42,258 bases of DNA from Butyrivibrio sp. INlla18 (GTDB lineage: Bacteria; Bacillota; Clostridia; Lachnospirales; Lachnospiraceae): NCBI RefSeq assembly GCF_900103635.1, contig NZ_FMXK01000024.1:1-42258 (forward strand), written 5' to 3'. Positions within the stretch are counted from its first letter, which is position 1. Each line of letters begins with the position of its first letter. Position numbers and translations under genes: made by a program. The notes under the pieces were generated by a model. That model saw only the letters and a list, made by a program, of their open reading frames with translations, was not told the DNA's origin and made no database searches. Below are positions 23,386 to 31,872 of the stretch, in pieces.

Positions 23386-26040
23386 ATGAAACAATTTACA
23401 GCTAGCGAGCTGCGTAAGGCTTGGAAGCAGTTCTATATAGATCGCGGACACGTTGACTGCGGTGCTGTTTCACTTGTATCTGACGGATCAACAGGTGTTA
23501 TGTTCAACGTTGCTGGTATGCAGCCACTTATGCCTTACCTTCTTGGTAAGAAGCATCCAAAGGGAACACGTCTTTGCAACGTTCAGGGATGCGTTCGTAC
23601 AAATGATATTGATTCTGTAGGTGATAAGAGCCACGGAACATTCTTTGAGATGATGGGAAGCTGGTCACTTGGCGATTACTTCAAAAAAGAGCGTTGCCAG
23701 TGGAGTTTCGAACTTCTTACACAGCTTTTTGGATTTGATGCAGATCACCTTGCAGCAACTGTATTTGCTGGTGATGAGAATGCACCAAGAGATGAAGAGG
23801 GTGCTAAATATCGTATCGAGTCAGGCTTCAAGCCAGAGAATATCTTCTACCTTCCAGCAGAGGATAACTGGTGGGGACTTGAATATGGTCCATGTGGTCC
23901 TGATAGTGAGATGTTCTATGTAAAAGATATTCCAGATTGCGGACCAAACTGCGGACCTGGATGTCACTGTGGTAAGTACACTGAGATCGGTAACGACGTA
24001 TTCATGCAGTATGAGAAGCATCACGATGGTTCTCTTACACCACTTTCTCAGAAGAACGTAGATACAGGTTGGGGACTTGAGCGTATCCTTGCATTCCTTA
24101 ACGGTGTAGATGATGTTTACAAGATCGATCTTCATGCACCTGTTATCGCGTACATTGAGAAAGAAAGCGGCATCAAGTATGACTCAGATGAGAAGACTAC
24201 AAGATCAATGAGAATTCTTGCTGACCACACACGTACATCAGTTATGCTTATCGGTGATGAGGCCAAGCTTCTTCCTTCTAACACAGGAGCAGGCTATATT
24301 CTTAGAAGACTTATCCGTCGTGCTGTTAGACATGCCAGAACTCTTGGACTTAACAAGGAGCAGATCCTTGGTGTGGCTAAGATTTATATTGATGAGTACA
24401 AAGATAGCTATGAGCACCTTAATAAGAACCAGAAATTCGTTCTTACAGAGCTTGAAAGAGAGATCAACCGTTTCGAGTCTACTCTTGAGAATGGTATGAA
24501 GGAGTTCAAGAAGATCCTTGATAAGACTTCAGCAGCTGGCAAGAAAGTGATCGAAGGTAAGGATGCATTCTTCCTTTATGATACATATGGATTCCCAGTT
24601 GAGCTTACTGTAGAGCTTGCAGAAGAGGAAGGACTTACTGTTGATGAGGAAGGCTTCAAGGCAGCTATGGAAGAGCAGAAGCAGAAAGCTAGAGACAATC
24701 AGAACTTCTCTGCAAATCTTACAACTGGTGCTGGTGTATTTGATGGTCTTGATGAGTCAGTTCAGTCTGAGTTTCTTGGCTACGAAGCAATTGAATGTGA
24801 TGGCAAAGTAGTTGCTATGGCTGGTGCAGAGGCTCTTACAGATGAGCTTACAGAAGGTCAGCAGGGTACTATCATTACAGATAAGACAACTTTCTATGGC
24901 ACAATGGGTGGCCAGGTTGGAGATATTGGTAAGATTCTTGGACAGAACGGATCTGAGTTTGAAGTTCTTGAGACTATTCATGTAGCAGGTGGTAGAACAG
25001 CTCATGTTGGTAAGGTTGTAAAGGGAAGCTTCAAGGTTTCTGATGCAGTGTCACTTAAGGTTAATGCTGAGAACAGAGCCAAGACTTGTCGTAACCACTC
25101 AGCAACTCACCTTCTTCAGAAGGCACTTCAGGAAGTCCTTGGAGATCACGTTGAGCAGGCTGGTTCATACCAGGATCCTGACAAGACAAGATTTGACTTC
25201 TCACATCATCAGGCTATGACAGCTGAGGAACTTCAGAAGGTTGAAGATATTGTTAATGCCAAGATCTTAGAGGCACTTCCTGTTGTTACAAAGGAAATGT
25301 CTATCGAAGAAGCTAAGAAGACAGGTGCTATGGCTCTCTTTGGAGAGAAGTATGGCGATACTGTTAGAGTTGTAAATATGGGTGACTACTCAATCGAGCT
25401 TTGCGGTGGTACTCATGTTGCAAATACAAGCCACATCGGACTCTTCAAGATCGTATCTGAGAGTGGTGTAGCTGCAGGTGTTCGTCGTATCGAAGCTCTT
25501 ACAGGCAGCAATGCAAGAGAGTACTTCAAGAACGTTGAAGGAAAGCTTAACGATGCTGCTAAGGCACTTAAGACAACTCCAGCAGATATAGCTGATCACA
25601 TCAAGAAGCTCCAGGATGAGCTCAAGGCACTTAAGAGCGAAAACGAATCTCTTAAGAGCAAAGAGGCTCAGGCAGCTCTTGGGGATGTAATGGATAAGAT
25701 TCAGGAAGTTAACGGTGTTAAAGTACTTGCTACATCTGTTAAGGGTGTAGATATGAATGGTCTTCGTGATCTTGGTGATCAGATGAAAGCTAAGATCGGT
25801 GAGGGTGTTGTAGTTCTCATTTCTGAAGCTGATGGTAAGGTTAATCTTATCGTAATGGCAACAGATGGAGCACTTGCAAAGGGTGCCCACGCTGGTAACC
25901 TTGTCAAAGCAATCGCACCTAAGGTAGGTGGAGGCGGCGGTGGTCGTCCTAACATGGCTCAGGCAGGCGGTAAGAACCCAGCTTGTATTCAGGATGCATT
26001 AGCAGAGGCCACAAAAGTTCTTGCAGATCAGATAAAATAA
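23386..26040 (+). CDS. alaS: Alanyl-tRNA synthetase, variant with cysteine-cluster insertion
   Basis: The 884-residue enzyme charges tRNA-Ala and edits mischarged Ser and Gly. The catalytic domain begins SELRKAWKQFYIDRGH and continues with NVAGMQPLMPYLLG and TFFEMMGSWSLGDYF. The editing domain has HxxxH (H571, H575) and CGGTH (C673, H677), and the C-Ala domain ends with a Gly-rich KVGGGGGGRPN. The N-terminus reads CVRTNDIDSVGDKSHGTFFE rather than the common bacterial NDLENVGYTARHHTFFE. A Cys cluster (CGPNCGPGCHCGKY) is inserted where the usual bacterial enzyme has a short loop. Both point to the second AlaRS lineage found in some Firmicutes. A GGAGG SD is well placed. Codon use is strongly biased. 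Confidence 0.95.
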   Translation: MKQFTASELRKAWKQFYIDRGHVDCGAVSLVSDGSTGVMFNVAGMQPLMPYLLGKKHPKGTRLCNVQGCVRTNDIDSVGDKSHGTFFEMMGSWSLGDYFKKERCQWSFELLTQLFGFDADHLAATVFAGDENAPRDEEGAKYRIESGFKPENIFYLPAEDNWWGLEYGPCGPDSEMFYVKDIPDCGPNCGPGCHCGKYTEIGNDVFMQYEKHHDGSLTPLSQKNVDTGWGLERILAFLNGVDDVYKIDLHAPVIAYIEKESGIKYDSDEKTTRSMRILADHTRTSVMLIGDEAKLLPSNTGAGYILRRLIRRAVRHARTLGLNKEQILGVAKIYIDEYKDSYEHLNKNQKFVLTELEREINRFESTLENGMKEFKKILDKTSAAGKKVIEGKDAFFLYDTYGFPVELTVELAEEEGLTVDEEGFKAAMEEQKQKARDNQNFSANLTTGAGVFDGLDESVQSEFLGYEAIECDGKVVAMAGAEALTDELTEGQQGTIITDKTTFYGTMGGQVGDIGKILGQNGSEFEVLETIHVAGGRTAHVGKVVKGSFKVSDAVSLKVNAENRAKTCRNHSATHLLQKALQEVLGDHVEQAGSYQDPDKTRFDFSHHQAMTAEELQKVEDIVNAKILEALPVVTKEMSIEEAKKTGAMALFGEKYGDTVRVVNMGDYSIELCGGTHVANTSHIGLFKIVSESGVAAGVRRIEALTGSNAREYFKNVEGKLNDAAKALKTTPADIADHIKKLQDELKALKSENESLKSKEAQAALGDVMDKIQEVNGVKVLATSVKGVDMNGLRDLGDQMKAKIGEGVVVLISEADGKVNLIVMATDGALAKGAHAGNLVKAIAPKVGGGGGGRPNMAQAGGKNPACIQDALAEATKVLADQIK

Positions 26041-26043
26041 TGC

Positions 26044-26071
26044 TTGACACACTAAAATTTTATGTTACAAT
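26044..26071 (+). promoter_or_regulatory. Promoter of rpsU
   Basis: TTGACA (26044-26049), a 16-base spacer and TACAAT (26066-26071) match the vegetative consensus closely. The -35 begins three bases after the alaS stop. A leader of about 90 bases follows, with a weak six-pair hairpin (TCAGTC and GACTGA) before the SD. Confidence 0.75.
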
Positions 26072-26164
26072 TGTAAATGTTATGTGAGCATATAGGCTCA
26101 AAACATAATAAATAACCCAATCAGTCATGTACTTGAAGGGACTGAAGGGAGGGTAAGAGTAGAG

Positions 26165-26341
26165 ATGTCAACAGTAGTAGTAAAAGAAAACGAGACTTTG
26201 GATAGCGCACTGCGTCGTTTTAAGAGAAGTTGCGCAAAGGCTGGTATCCAGCAGGAAATCCGTAAGAGAGAGCACTACGAGAAGCCTAGCGTAAGACGCA
26301 AGAAGAAGTCTGAAGCAGCAAGAAAGCGCAAATATAACTAA
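26165..26341 (+). CDS. rpsU: 30S ribosomal protein S21
   Basis: The 58-residue product begins [20 protein letters not shown] and ends in the basic tail [13 protein letters not shown], the complete pattern of ribosomal protein S21. S21 sits on the 30S platform near the anti-SD region and supports initiation. The start is the ATG at 26165, with GGGAGGGTAAG upstream. The gene has its own promoter (26044-26071) and terminator (26353-26386), so it is a single-gene unit between alaS and the antiporter gene. It is short and easily missed in gene calling. Confidence 0.97.
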   Translation: MSTVVVKENETLDSALRRFKRSCAKAGIQQEIRKREHYEKPSVRRKKKSEAARKRKYN

Positions 26342-26352
26342 ATCAATTTTTT

Positions 26353-26386
26353 AAAAAGTTCTTGGAGTTATCCAAGAACTTTTTTT
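26353..26386 (+). terminator. Rho-independent terminator of rpsU
   Basis: AAAAAGTTCTTGG (26353-26365) and CCAAGAACTTTTT (26372-26384) form a 13-bp perfect stem with a six-base loop, followed by further Ts. It lies 11 bases after the rpsU stop. Confidence 0.93.
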
Positions 26387-26482
26387 CTGCTCAAGTCTAG
26401 ACTTATGCATTTTCGATTGATAATATAACAGTGCAACGTTTTAAAATGTTAATTAGATAAATTTTTCAGGAGGAAAAAAGGA

Positions 26483-28015
26483 ATGTTTGTGGGAACTATT
26501 TGGTCATTATTGCCGCCAATTATAGCTATTGCATTGGCGCTTATTACTAAGGAAGTTTATTCTTCATTATTTATAGGTATTGTTGTTGGTGGACTTCTAT
26601 ATAGTGGATTTAGCTTTTCTGGAACTATGGAGCACGTATTTGTTGATGGTATGATCGCTCAGCTTTCAGACTCATGGAATGTGGGAATACTTATCTTCCT
26701 TGTAGTTTTGGGAAGTATGGTAATGCTTATGAATCGTGCTGGCGGATCTGCTGCTTTTGGTAGATGGGCGGTTGATCATGTTAAGACCAAGACTGGTGCA
26801 CAGTTTGCCACAATCCTTTTAGGTGTCCTAATTTTTATAGATGACTATTTTAACTGTCTTACAGTTGGCTCAGTTATGAGACCTGTTACAGACAAACACA
26901 AGATCTCAAGAGAAAAGCTTGCTTATCTTATTGATGCAACAGCAGCTCCTGTCTGCATTATTGCTCCTATTTCTTCTTGGGCAGCTGCAGTAACAGGCTT
27001 CGTTGATGGTGCCAATGGACTTTCCCTTTTTGTAAAAGCTATTCCTTATAACTTCTATGCGTTCTTAACTTTTGCAATGATGATCACACTTACACTGACA
27101 AATTATGACTTCGGACCAATGAAAAATGCTGAGCAGAGCATCAAGTCTAACTCTAAAAAGGCAAAGCATGAGCTTCATCCAAGTATCACTGGTGCTGAAG
27201 ATCAGCCAACTCCTCCAACATCTCTTAGAGGTAGAGTTATTCATCTTGTTCTTCCAATCGTATGCCTTATTATCTGCTGCGTTATCGGCATGATCTACAC
27301 GGGCGGATTCTTTGAGGGAGAGAGCTTTGTTGATGCATTCTCTAACTCAGATGCTTCTGTAGGACTTGCTTATGGCTCTGTAGTAGCACTTATCATTACT
27401 ATTGTATTTTTCCTTTTGACAAGAGTCCTTAGCTTTAGCGATTGCATGAACGCAATACCAGAAGGCTTTAAGAGCATGGTTCCTGCAGTACTTGTTCTTA
27501 CATTTGCTTGGACACTTAAGTCTATGACAGATTCACTTGGCGCTGCATCCTACGTAGCTGGTATTGTTGATAACATCGCTCATCATGACGGACTTATGAG
27601 CTTCTTGCCAGCACTTGTATTTGTTGTTGGAACCTTCCTTGCTTTTGCAACAGGAACCTCATGGGGAACCTTTGGTATCCTTATTCCTATCGTAGTAAAC
27701 GTATTTGGTGGCAACATTGATAATGAACTTATGATCATTTCAATCTCTGCATGTATGGCTGGTGCTGTTTGCGGTGATCATTGCTCACCAATTTCAGATA
27801 CAACAATCATGGCTAGTGCAGGAGCACAGTGCGAGCATATTGACCATGTATCAACACAGCTTCCATATGCTATGACTGCAGCTGCTTTATCACTTGTTGT
27901 TTATATCATTACTGGTTTTGTAAGAAACTGGCTCATCTGCCTTCCAATTGGCATAGTTTTGACAGTTGTTACTATTTATGGAATCAAGCTCTTTTCCCAG
28001 AAAAAGAGCGCCTAA
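26483..28015 (+). CDS. nhaC: NhaC-family Na+/H+ antiporter
   Basis: The 510-residue integral membrane protein has about twelve hydrophobic spans and reads as an NhaC-family sodium/proton (or related) antiporter. Supporting segments are MFVGTIWSLLPPIIAIALAL, the short acidic membrane motif FIDDYFNCLTVG, SREKLAYLIDATAAPVCIIA, and the repeat-end signature GDHCSPISDTTIMAS. It would exchange internal sodium for external protons, or the reverse, across the cell membrane. Some members of this family exchange organic substrates, so the ion assignment is an inference. An AGGAGG SD lies at a good distance. It is monocistronic or loosely linked to the next gene, which has its own promoter. A sodium-pumping decarboxylase operon lies 2.4 kb downstream. 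Confidence 0.88.
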   Translation: MFVGTIWSLLPPIIAIALALITKEVYSSLFIGIVVGGLLYSGFSFSGTMEHVFVDGMIAQLSDSWNVGILIFLVVLGSMVMLMNRAGGSAAFGRWAVDHVKTKTGAQFATILLGVLIFIDDYFNCLTVGSVMRPVTDKHKISREKLAYLIDATAAPVCIIAPISSWAAAVTGFVDGANGLSLFVKAIPYNFYAFLTFAMMITLTLTNYDFGPMKNAEQSIKSNSKKAKHELHPSITGAEDQPTPPTSLRGRVIHLVLPIVCLIICCVIGMIYTGGFFEGESFVDAFSNSDASVGLAYGSVVALIITIVFFLLTRVLSFSDCMNAIPEGFKSMVPAVLVLTFAWTLKSMTDSLGAASYVAGIVDNIAHHDGLMSFLPALVFVVGTFLAFATGTSWGTFGILIPIVVNVFGGNIDNELMIISISACMAGAVCGDHCSPISDTTIMASAGAQCEHIDHVSTQLPYAMTAAALSLVVYIITGFVRNWLICLPIGIVLTVVTIYGIKLFSQKKSA

Positions 28016-28041
28016 AAAGCTTTAGAAAAGTGAAGTTCATT

Positions 28042-28070
28042 TTGACAAGGGTATATGTTAAAATTAGATT
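28042..28070 (+). promoter_or_regulatory. Candidate promoter of the metallophosphoesterase-scpAB unit
   Basis: TTGACA (28042-28047), 17 bases and TAGATT (28065-28070) give a perfect -35 and a weak -10 at the correct spacing. It lies just after the antiporter gene, 27 bases before the next start. Confidence 0.5.
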
Positions 28071-28096
28071 TGTTACGTCAAAAATGAGTTGAGATT

Positions 28097-28957
28097 ATGT
28101 GGATATATATTTGTATTATTCTGATCTTAATATTGGCTTTTGTAGTCGCTGTGATCTATCACGACACCCATACCTTTGTTGTTAGAAATTATGAGGTATC
28201 ATCTGATAGAGTAGACAGGGACTATACCTTTGTCCTTTTATCAGATCTTCATGGATATGAATTTGGTAAGGATAATGTGAAGCTCTATGAGGCTGTTGAT
28301 GAGATATCACCTGATGCGATCCTTGTGGCAGGAGATATGTTTACTGCAACTAAGATAAAAGGAGAGATTCAGTATAAGCCTGGTTTTGAGCTGTTATCCG
28401 CTCTTTCCTCCAAGTACAAGATCTACTATGGTAATGGTAATCATGAGCACAAGATGAAAGCTTTCACCAAGGAGTATGGCAATTTCTATGATAGATATCG
28501 GAATAAGCTGTCTCAAAAAGGAATTGTTTTCCTTGAAAATGACTCTGTGGTGATAGAAAACAACATCAGGATCACGGGTCTTGACCTTGGACTTGAGTAC
28601 TTTAAAAAGATCACTAAAAAGTCCATGGATAAGGGCTACATTAATAGACTTGTTGGTGATAGTAATAGAGATAAATTTAATGTTTTGATAGCTCATAACC
28701 CTCAGTATTTTAACGAATATACGGAATGGGGCGCTAACCTTACTGTGGCTGGCCACGTTCATGGCGGTATTGTGAGACTTCCTTTAATAGGTGGTGTTAT
28801 TTCGCCTGCCATAGCTCTTTTCCCAAGGTTTGATGGTGGAAAGTTTGAAAAAGAAGGTAATACTATGATCCTCAGCAGAGGCCTTGGAACTCACACTATT
28901 CACGTGAGATTCTATAATCCGGGTGAAGTCTGCGTTATCAGGATCAGAAAGGCATGA
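28097..28957 (+). CDS. Membrane-anchored metallophosphoesterase
   Basis: The 286-residue product has an N-terminal membrane anchor (residues 3-20) and a calcineurin-like phosphoesterase domain. The metal-binding motifs are in the family order: LLSDLHG (D50, H52), VAGDMF near 78, NGNHEH, IAHNP and VAGHVHGG. Such YkuE/YaeI-like enzymes hydrolyse phosphate esters, including lipid-linked phosphates in some cases. The substrate here is unknown. The orientation of the anchor suggests that the domain may face either side; no clear export signal is seen. The SD is weak (GTTGAG). The scpA start lies two bases after its stop, so it is co-transcribed with scpA and scpB. Confidence 0.88.
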   Translation: MWIYICIILILILAFVVAVIYHDTHTFVVRNYEVSSDRVDRDYTFVLLSDLHGYEFGKDNVKLYEAVDEISPDAILVAGDMFTATKIKGEIQYKPGFELLSALSSKYKIYYGNGNHEHKMKAFTKEYGNFYDRYRNKLSQKGIVFLENDSVVIENNIRITGLDLGLEYFKKITKKSMDKGYINRLVGDSNRDKFNVLIAHNPQYFNEYTEWGANLTVAGHVHGGIVRLPLIGGVISPAIALFPRFDGGKFEKEGNTMILSRGLGTHTIHVRFYNPGEVCVIRIRKA

Positions 28958-28958
28958 T

Positions 28959-29708
28959 ATGTCATTAGAGATTAAACTTCAGGTGTTTGAGGGACCGCTT
29001 GACCTTTTGATGCACCTGATTGATAAAAACCAGATAGATATTTATGATATTCCTATTGTTACCATCACAGAGCAGTACATGGAATATATTAATGCCATGC
29101 AAAAGGAAGACATGGAAGTAACCAGTGAATTCCTAGTAATGGCAGCGACACTTATTGATATTAAATGCAAGATGCTCCTTCCTAAGGAAGTCAACGAGGA
29201 CGGCGAGGAAGAGGATCCTAGAGCAGAACTTGTTGAGAAGCTCCTTGAATACAAGATGTACAAGTACATGGCCTACGAACTTAAGGATAGGCAGATGGAT
29301 GCGGATATGCAGTGGTTCAGGGAAAAGAATATCCCTAAGGAAGTTAAGGACTACGAAGTGCCAATAGACTTTTCTGAAATGCTTGGGGATGCAACTCTTA
29401 CCAAGCTCAACGAGATATTCCAGGAACTTCTAAAGAGACAGGAAGATAAGGTTGACCCTATCCGAAGTAAATTCGGTAATATCGAGAAGGAAGAGATCGA
29501 TATGGATGCCAAGACCTTGTATATCAAGGCTTACATTCGCGAGCATTCCAAATTCAGCTTCAGACAGCTACTTGAAAAGCAGCACAGTAAGACTGAAATT
29601 ATAGTTACCTTTTTGGTTATCCTTGAAGAGATGAAGCTCGGCGACATTGAGATCGAACAGGAAACTACATTTGGTGACATTATCATTACGTCCAGAAAGG
29701 CAAGTTAA
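28959..29708 (+). CDS. scpA: Segregation and condensation protein A
   Basis: ScpA is the kleisin of the SMC-ScpA-ScpB complex that compacts and segregates the chromosome. The 250-residue product starts MSLEIKLQVFEGPLDLLMHL, the family N-terminus, and includes the conserved ATLIDIKCKMLLP helix and a C-terminal winged helix (TEIIVTFLVILEEMKLGDI). The start is the ATG at 28959, with AAAGG upstream. A frame opening at 28923 inside the preceding gene would add twelve unrelated residues and is rejected. scpB follows after three bases, the usual arrangement. Confidence 0.97.
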   Translation: MSLEIKLQVFEGPLDLLMHLIDKNQIDIYDIPIVTITEQYMEYINAMQKEDMEVTSEFLVMAATLIDIKCKMLLPKEVNEDGEEEDPRAELVEKLLEYKMYKYMAYELKDRQMDADMQWFREKNIPKEVKDYEVPIDFSEMLGDATLTKLNEIFQELLKRQEDKVDPIRSKFGNIEKEEIDMDAKTLYIKAYIREHSKFSFRQLLEKQHSKTEIIVTFLVILEEMKLGDIEIEQETTFGDIIITSRKAS

Positions 29709-29711
29709 ATA

Positions 29712-30281
29712 ATGACAAGAGAAGAAGGTGCAAGCATAGTAGAAGCAATTCTTTTTACTATGGGAGATTCTGTTGAGATAAGTGCCCTTGCAAAGGCTAT
29801 GGAGACAGAGTCCAAAGAAGTTAAGAAGTATATAGAATACCTCAAAGAGAAGTATTCAAAAGAAGATAGCGGTATCGGACTTATAGAGCTTGAAAGTGCA
29901 GTTCAGCTCTGTACCAAAAAGGAAATGTATGAGTATCTTGTGAAGATAGCCAAGGCTCCTAAAAAGGCAGTGCTTACTGATTCACTTATGGAAACTCTTT
30001 CTATTATTGCTTACAAACAGCCTATTACAAGACTTGAAGTTGAAAAGATCCGCGGAGTAAACAGTGATCACGCTGTTAACAGACTTGTAGAATTCGGGTT
30101 GGTCCAGGAACTTGGAAGACTTGATGCTCCAGGAAGACCTCTTTTATTTGGAACCACAGAAGAGTTCCTTAGAAGCTTTGGAGTTAGATCTCTTGAGGAC
30201 CTTCCAGCTATAGGAACTGTGCAGGTTGAAGAGTTTAAAGCTCAGGCAGAGCAGGAAATAAATGTAAAACTTGATATATAA
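29712..30281 (+). CDS. scpB: Segregation and condensation protein B
   Basis: ScpB binds the ScpA linker as a dimer of paired winged helices within the SMC complex. The 189-residue product has the family length and contains the first winged helix (VEAILFTMGDSVEISALAKA), the conserved ETLSIIAYKQPITRLEVEKI core, and the second half ending in TEEFLRSFGVRSLEDLP. It starts three bases after scpA and is followed by a terminator, so it closes the metallophosphoesterase-scpA-scpB unit. Confidence 0.97.
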   Translation: MTREEGASIVEAILFTMGDSVEISALAKAMETESKEVKKYIEYLKEKYSKEDSGIGLIELESAVQLCTKKEMYEYLVKIAKAPKKAVLTDSLMETLSIIAYKQPITRLEVEKIRGVNSDHAVNRLVEFGLVQELGRLDAPGRPLLFGTTEEFLRSFGVRSLEDLPAIGTVQVEEFKAQAEQEINVKLDI

Positions 30282-30293
30282 TCTTAAAATTTA

Positions 30294-30333
30294 GGGAAAA
30301 TACTATATTTTTTATGTATTTTTCCTTTTTTTT
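30294..30333 (+). terminator. Rho-independent terminator after scpB
   Basis: GGGAAAATAC (30294-30303) pairs with GTATTTTTCC (30316-30325), ten pairs including one wobble, with a 12-base AT loop and then eight Ts. Confidence 0.8.
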
Positions 30334-30344
30334 GGCTTCTTTTA

Positions 30345-30358
30345 TGCTATACTATAAT
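30345..30358 (+). promoter_or_regulatory. Candidate promoter of the sodium-pump carboxyltransferase operon
   Basis: An extended -10 TGCTATACT (30345-30353) overlaps a perfect TATAAT (30353-30358). Neither has a strong -35 at 17 bases (the best is TTGGCT at 30332-30337, 15 bases from TATAAT). A leader of about 60 bases precedes the first gene. Confidence 0.5.
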
Positions 30359-30424
30359 CTGACTTAAGTTGCGGTTTTATGTAGTATCATCAAAACTTAC
30401 ACTATATATATCGGAGGTAAAGAA

Positions 30425-31855
30425 ATGAGTAGTTCTTCACAAGCGAGTCAAAGAATTAATGCTTTGCTCGACGAAAACAGTTTCGTTGAAATCGGCGGCC
30501 TTGTGACAGCCAGAAGCACAGATTTCAATCTGAAACAGGAAGAAACACCATCAGACGGCGTTGTTACTGGATATGGTGTTATCAATGGCAATCTTGTATA
30601 TGTTTATAGTCAGGATGCGTCTGTACTTGGCGGATCAATTGGCGAGATGCATGCAAAGAAGATTGTCCGCCTGTATGAACTGGCAATCAAGACTGGCTCA
30701 CCTGTAATCGGTCTTATCGATTCAGCTGGACTTCGTCTTCAGGAGGCTACAGATGCACTTAATGCATTTGGCGAGATTTATCTTAAGCAGGTGGAGGCTT
30801 CTGGAGTAGTTCCACAGATCACAGCTATTTTTGGTACATGTGGTGGTGGACTTGCACTTATTCCTTCAATCACAGACTTCACTTTCATGGAAGAGCAGAA
30901 GGCTAAGCTTTTTGTTAATTCACCTAACGTTCTTGAGGGTAATTACAAGGAGAAATGTGACACTTCAGCAGCGAAGTGGCAGAGCTCTGAGACTGGCAGC
31001 GTAGACGTTGTAGCAGATGAGGCTTCAATCTATGCACAGATCAGAGAACTTGTATCTATACTTCCTTCTAATAATGAGGATTCAGATTCATATCAGGAAT
31101 GCTCAGATGATCTTAACAGAGCATGTGAGAATCTTGACGGTGCAGCAGCTGATCCAGCACTTGTTGCAGCTCAGATTTCTGATAATGGTCTTTTCTTTGA
31201 AACAAAGAGAGATTACGCAAAAGAGATGGTTACAGGATTCATCAAACTCAACGGCGCAACTGTTGGTCTTGTTGGAAACCGTACAGCTATCTTTGATGAG
31301 AATGGAAAAGAGGCAGAGAAGTTCGATGGCAGACTTACAGCTCACGCATGTGAGAAGGCTGCAGATTTCGTAAACTTCTGCGATGCTTTTGATCTTCCAG
31401 TTCTTACACTTACAAATTCAACAGGCTTTGGTTCATCAAAGTGCGACGAGAAGCATGTTGCTAAGGCAGCCGGCAGACTTGTATTTGCTCTTGCAAATGC
31501 TACAGTTCCTAAGGTTAACCTTATCACTGAGAAGGCATTTGGTAGTGCATACGTTGTTATGAACTCTAAGGCAATCGGTGCTGACGTTACAATCAGCTGG
31601 CCAGATGCACAGATCGGTACAATGGATGCTAACCTTGCAGCTAAGATCATCTGCGATGGCAAGGATGCAGAGACAGTTTCTAAGACTGCAGCAGAGTATG
31701 CTCAGCTTCAGAACAATGTTAAGAGTGCTGCAGCTAGAGGATATGTTGATGAGATCATCGAACCAGCAGATACTAGAAAATATGTAATTGGCGCTTTCGA
31801 GATGCTTTTTACAAAGAGGGATGAACGTCCTGCTAAAAAACACGGCACAGTTTAA
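30425..31855 (+). CDS. Acyl-CoA-type biotin carboxyltransferase (MmdA/PccB/12S-like)
   Basis: The 476-residue product has the crotonase-like two-domain fold of carboxyltransferases that move CO2 between biotin and an acyl-CoA. The first oxyanion region is ITAIFGTCGGGLALIPSI and the second is EKAFGSAYVVMNSKAIGADV, followed by WPDAQIGTMDA. The closest named relatives by motif are methylmalonyl-CoA decarboxylase alpha, propionyl-CoA carboxylase beta and the 12S subunit of transcarboxylase. It is about 30 residues shorter than typical MmdA. The acyl-CoA used cannot be fixed from sequence. An SD GGAGGTAAAG is near optimal. It heads an operon with an OadG-like subunit, a biotin carrier, the sodium-pump beta subunit and a second carboxyltransferase. 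Codon bias indicates high expression. Confidence 0.88.
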   Translation: MSSSSQASQRINALLDENSFVEIGGLVTARSTDFNLKQEETPSDGVVTGYGVINGNLVYVYSQDASVLGGSIGEMHAKKIVRLYELAIKTGSPVIGLIDSAGLRLQEATDALNAFGEIYLKQVEASGVVPQITAIFGTCGGGLALIPSITDFTFMEEQKAKLFVNSPNVLEGNYKEKCDTSAAKWQSSETGSVDVVADEASIYAQIRELVSILPSNNEDSDSYQECSDDLNRACENLDGAAADPALVAAQISDNGLFFETKRDYAKEMVTGFIKLNGATVGLVGNRTAIFDENGKEAEKFDGRLTAHACEKAADFVNFCDAFDLPVLTLTNSTGFGSSKCDEKHVAKAAGRLVFALANATVPKVNLITEKAFGSAYVVMNSKAIGADVTISWPDAQIGTMDANLAAKIICDGKDAETVSKTAAEYAQLQNNVKSAAARGYVDEIIEPADTRKYVIGAFEMLFTKRDERPAKKHGTV

Positions 31856-31872
31856 AGAAGGGAGCACTCAAA

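Noticed and set aside
26423..26447. TTGATA ... TAAAAT promoter ahead of the antiporter gene
   Set aside because: Spacing is 19 bases and the alternatives are weak, so no promoter is claimed.
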